DNA of 64,000 nucleotides, taken from NCBI GenBank assembly GCA_947474565.1, contig CANJIS010000003.1, positions 1 through 64,000 of the forward strand, written 5' to 3'. Source of the stretch: Alphaproteobacteria bacterium. GTDB lineage: Bacteria; Pseudomonadota; Alphaproteobacteria; Micropepsales; Micropepsaceae. Below the pieces are notes generated by a model. It had not been told where the DNA came from. It searched no databases and saw nothing but the letters and a program-made list of their open reading frames with translations. The translations under genes were made by a program, and so were the position numbers. This document shows, one piece after another, positions 60,929 to 64,000 of this stretch. How positions within the stretch are numbered: the first letter of the stretch is position 1; each line of letters starts with the position of its first letter.

Positions 60929-63151
60929 ATGTCCATCCAGCCGCATGCCGCCAATGACGCGCCGGTCAGCGCGTCCGCCGATAACCCGCTTTCGACGGGC
61001 GATGTCGTCATCCTGCAGCATCAGGGCGACAACACCAGCTTCGATCCCGGCAGTCCCGCGCGTTTCGTCAATCGCGAGCTTTCCTGGCTGGCCTTCAATC
61101 GCCGGGTGATTGAGGAAGCACAGAATCGCCGTCACCCCTTGTTCGAGCGGGTTCGCTTTCTGTCCATCTCCGCCTCCAACCTGGATGAATTTTATATGGT
61201 GCGCGTGGCCGGCCTGATGGGCATGGTCAATGCCGGTGTGGGTACGCCCAGCGCCGACGGGCTTTCGCCCGCCGAACAGCTTGCCAAGGTGGATGAAACC
61301 GCGCGTGACCTGATTTCCGACCAGCAGAAAGTCTGGTTCACGCTGCACCAGGAACTGCGCAAGGAAAATATCAGCGTGATCACGGGCAGCGAGATCGCGC
61401 CCCATGACCGCGAATTTCTGGATGTCCAGTTCGCCGAACAGATTTTCCCGGTGCTGACGCCGCTGGCGATTGATCCAGCGCACCCGTTTCCCTTCATTCC
61501 CAATCTGGGCTTCACCATCGCCCTGTCGCTGACCAACCGTCGTGACGGCAAGGCGTTTAACGCTCTGATCCCGGTGCCGCCGCAGCTGCGCCGCTTCATC
61601 CGCCTGTCGGACACCGACAGGCATGTGCGCTTTATTCCCCTGGAAGAAGTGATCGCGCTTTATTTCGACAAGCTCTTTCCCGGCCACACGATGCATGGCT
61701 GGGGCATGTTCCGCATCCTGCGCGACAGCGACGTGGAAGTGGAAGAAGAAGCCGAAGACCTGGTGCTGCTGTTCGAGAGTCTGCTCAAGCGCAGGCGCCG
61801 CGGCATCGTCATCCACATGAAATGCAGCAAGTCCATGCCGGAAGGCTTGCGCCATTTCATCGCCAGCCATCTCGACCTGGATGACAGCGAGATTGTGATT
61901 GTCGAAAACCTGATGGGCCTGTCGGATCTTTCCAAGCTGATCCTGACAGAGCGTCCAGAACTGCTGTTCAAGCCTTATATGCCGCGCTTCCCCGAACGCA
62001 TCCGCGACCATGGTGGCGATTGCTTCGCCGCTATCCGCGAAAAGGACCTGATCGTCCATCATCCCTTCGAGAGCTTCGACACTGTGGTGCAGTTCCTGCG
62101 TCAGGCGGCGGCCGATCCCGATGTGGTGGCGATCAAACAGACGCTTTACCGCACCAGTTCCGATAGCCCGATTGTTCAGGCGCTGATTGAGGCTGCGGAA
62201 GCGGGCAAGTCCGTCACCGCCCTGGTGGAGTTGAAGGCCCGTTTCGATGAAGCCGCCAACATCAAATGGGCCCGCGATCTTGAGCGTGCCGGCGTGCAGG
62301 TGGTCTATGGCTTTATCGCCCTCAAGACCCACGCCAAGATCAGCCTGGTGGTGCGGCGCGAGCAGGGGCATCTCAACACCTATGTCCATTTCGGCACCGG
62401 CAACTACCATCCCAATACCGCCAAAATTTACACCGACCTGTCGCTGTTCAGCTGCGATCCGGCGTTGGGGCGTGATGCGGCCCAGGTGTTCAACTTCGTC
62501 ACCGGCTATGCCGAGCCGAATGCGCTGGAACGGCTGGCCATGTCGCCCGTCACCATGCGCGGCAGGCTGGTGGAAGCGATCCAGCAGGAAATCATGCACG
62601 CAAGAGCGGGCAAGCCCGCCGCGATCTGGATAAAGCTCAACTCGCTTGTGGACCCGGCGATGATCGACGGGCTTTACCGCGCCAGCCAGGCCGGTGTGCA
62701 GATCGAGCTGGTGGTGCGCGGCATCTGTTGTCTGCGCCCCGGCGTTCCCGGCCTATCGGAGAACATCAAGGTCAAATCCATTGTTGGCCGCTTCCTGGAG
62801 CATGGCCGCATCATCTGCTTCGGCGCCGGGCACGGCCTGCCGCATAAAGACGCCAAGATTTATATCTCCTCGGCCGACTGGATGCCGCGCAATCTCGACC
62901 GCCGCGTCGAGGTGCTGGTCCCGATCGAAAATCCCACGGTCCATCAACAGGTCCTGGACCAGATCATGGTGGCGCTGCTGAAGGACAGGGCGCAAAGCTG
63001 GTATATGCGGGCGGATGGAACTTACGAACGCGATTCGACCGCTGGGGATGCTGATGCTTTTTCCGCCCACACCTATTTCATGACCAATCCCTCCTTGTCT
63101 GGGCGCGGCCGGGCGCTCAAAATGAACACGCCACCCAAAAGCCGGACCTGA
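60929..63151 (+). CDS. ppk1: Polyphosphate kinase 1
   Basis: [108 protein letters not shown]. Confidence 0.97.
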   Translation: MSIQPHAANDAPVSASADNPLSTGDVVILQHQGDNTSFDPGSPARFVNRELSWLAFNRRVIEEAQNRRHPLFERVRFLSISASNLDEFYMVRVAGLMGMVNAGVGTPSADGLSPAEQLAKVDETARDLISDQQKVWFTLHQELRKENISVITGSEIAPHDREFLDVQFAEQIFPVLTPLAIDPAHPFPFIPNLGFTIALSLTNRRDGKAFNALIPVPPQLRRFIRLSDTDRHVRFIPLEEVIALYFDKLFPGHTMHGWGMFRILRDSDVEVEEEAEDLVLLFESLLKRRRRGIVIHMKCSKSMPEGLRHFIASHLDLDDSEIVIVENLMGLSDLSKLILTERPELLFKPYMPRFPERIRDHGGDCFAAIREKDLIVHHPFESFDTVVQFLRQAAADPDVVAIKQTLYRTSSDSPIVQALIEAAEAGKSVTALVELKARFDEAANIKWARDLERAGVQVVYGFIALKTHAKISLVVRREQGHLNTYVHFGTGNYHPNTAKIYTDLSLFSCDPALGRDAAQVFNFVTGYAEPNALERLAMSPVTMRGRLVEAIQQEIMHARAGKPAAIWIKLNSLVDPAMIDGLYRASQAGVQIELVVRGICCLRPGVPGLSENIKVKSIVGRFLEHGRIICFGAGHGLPHKDAKIYISSADWMPRNLDRRVEVLVPIENPTVHQQVLDQIMVALLKDRAQSWYMRADGTYERDSTAGDADAFSAHTYFMTNPSLSGRGRALKMNTPPKSRT

Positions 63152-63154
63152 ATT

Positions 63155-64000
63155 TTGGCGGTCGCCACCGAACTGAAAACAGCCGCTTCCCCGCGTGCCG
63201 CTGCAAAGGCGCGCACGCCTGTGGCCATTGTCGATATCGGCTCCAATTCCGTGCGCCTGGTGGTCTATGAAAGCCAGCTGCGCAACGCCGCCACCCTGCA
63301 GAATGAAAAAGCGATCTGCGGCATTGGCCGTGACATGGTTTCCACCGGCCGTCTGCATGCCGAAGGCTGCACCGAGGCGCTGGAAGCGCTGGCGCGCTTT
63401 CGCATCATCGCGGACGGGCTGGGTGTGGAAGCCCGCGAAGCTGTTGCCACCGCCGCAGCGCGCGATGCGGTCAATGGCGCGGAATTCGTCGCCAAGGCGG
63501 AAAAGGCCTGGGGCTCGCCTATAAGAGTGCTGGCGGGGGAAGACGAAGCCCGCATCGCCGCCGAGGGCGTGGTGGCGGGCATTCCCAACGCTGACGGCCT
63601 TGTGGCCGATCTAGGCGGCGGCAGCCTGGACATGGTGACGGTGAAGAATGGCGTCACCGGCCGCGCCTTCACCTTGCCGTTCGGCCCCTTGCGCCTGATG
63701 GATCAGAGCAAAGGCGATCCCGACAAGGCGCGCGATCTGGTGGATAAGGGCTTGAAGGATCTGCCCGGCCTGTCGTCACCGGCCTTGTATGCGGTGGGCG
63801 GCATCTGGCGCAGTTTCGCGCGCGTGGACATGGAAGAGCAGAATTATCCGCTCCATGTGCTGCAGCAATACGTCATTCCGCGCGGCCGGGCTTTGCGCCT
63901 GTGCAAGGTGCTGGCGGGCCTGTCACGCGAGTCTCTGCGCAAGATCAAGGTGGTTTCCAAGCGCCGTGCCGAAGCCTTGCCGTATGGTGCGGTGGTGCTG
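63155..64000 (+). CDS. ppx: Exopolyphosphatase (Ppx/GppA), truncated by window edge; absent from the ORF track
   Basis: TTG start 63155; MAVATELKTAASPRAAAKARTPVAIVDIGSNSVRLVVYESQLRN...VADLGGGSLDMVTVKNGVTG, open to position 64000; downstream of ppk1. Confidence 0.92.
   Translation, partial: MAVATELKTAASPRAAAKARTPVAIVDIGSNSVRLVVYESQLRNAATLQNEKAICGIGRDMVSTGRLHAEGCTEALEALARFRIIADGLGVEAREAVATAAARDAVNGAEFVAKAEKAWGSPIRVLAGEDEARIAAEGVVAGIPNADGLVADLGGGSLDMVTVKNGVTGRAFTLPFGPLRLMDQSKGDPDKARDLVDKGLKDLPGLSSPALYAVGGIWRSFARVDMEEQNYPLHVLQQYVIPRGRALRLCKVLAGLSRESLRKIKVVSKRRAEALPYGAVVL

Noticed and set aside
60869-62599. 576-aa minus-strand ORF opposite ppk1
   Set aside because: Antisense shadow ORF; biased composition and no domain.

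Overview
This 64-kb window is a GC-rich, gene-dense alphaproteobacterial chromosome segment made up mostly of core housekeeping genes. By gene content and order: a partial IS3-family transposase and tRNA-Gln(CTG) at the left edge; ppx/gppA-like, rlmE, guaB; an rsmB-like methyltransferase and guaA; an ABC-F ATPase; dnaB, alr, MlaE/MlaF, radA, cvpA, purF; der, bamB, yfgM-like, panB; rpsF, rpsR, rplI; fabD, fabG, acpP, fabF, mltG, yicC, gmk; rsmA, pdxA, surA, lptD, lptG, lptF; pepA, holC; lpxD; a second ABC-F; ndk; purN, purM; DUF2066, an hda-like gene, ppk and ppx (ppx runs off the right edge). Accessory content is modest: two ArsR plus SRPBCC(AHSA1) modules, a TPR/SPINDLY-type O-GlcNAc transferase-like protein, an MFS transporter, a serine hydrolase that looks frameshifted, and several hypothetical proteins. 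I found no CRISPR array, prophage, defence island, biosynthetic cluster or rRNA operon. I do not see convincing evidence for a wholly new multi-gene system. The most interesting unexplained signals are: (i) a dispersed family of palindromic intergenic elements with a GCAGGTCC-N-GGACCTGC hairpin and a CGAACGCCGCGAGCTT-GGCGAGCGGC tail, mostly between convergent genes; (ii) matching ATACTTA half-site palindromes in front of both ArsR-SRPBCC modules; (iii) short tandem duplications anchored on stop codons; (iv) a single-base frameshift in a beta-lactamase-family gene; (v) low-complexity extensions in S18 and Der. Functional calls come from reading the protein sequences; no database search was run.
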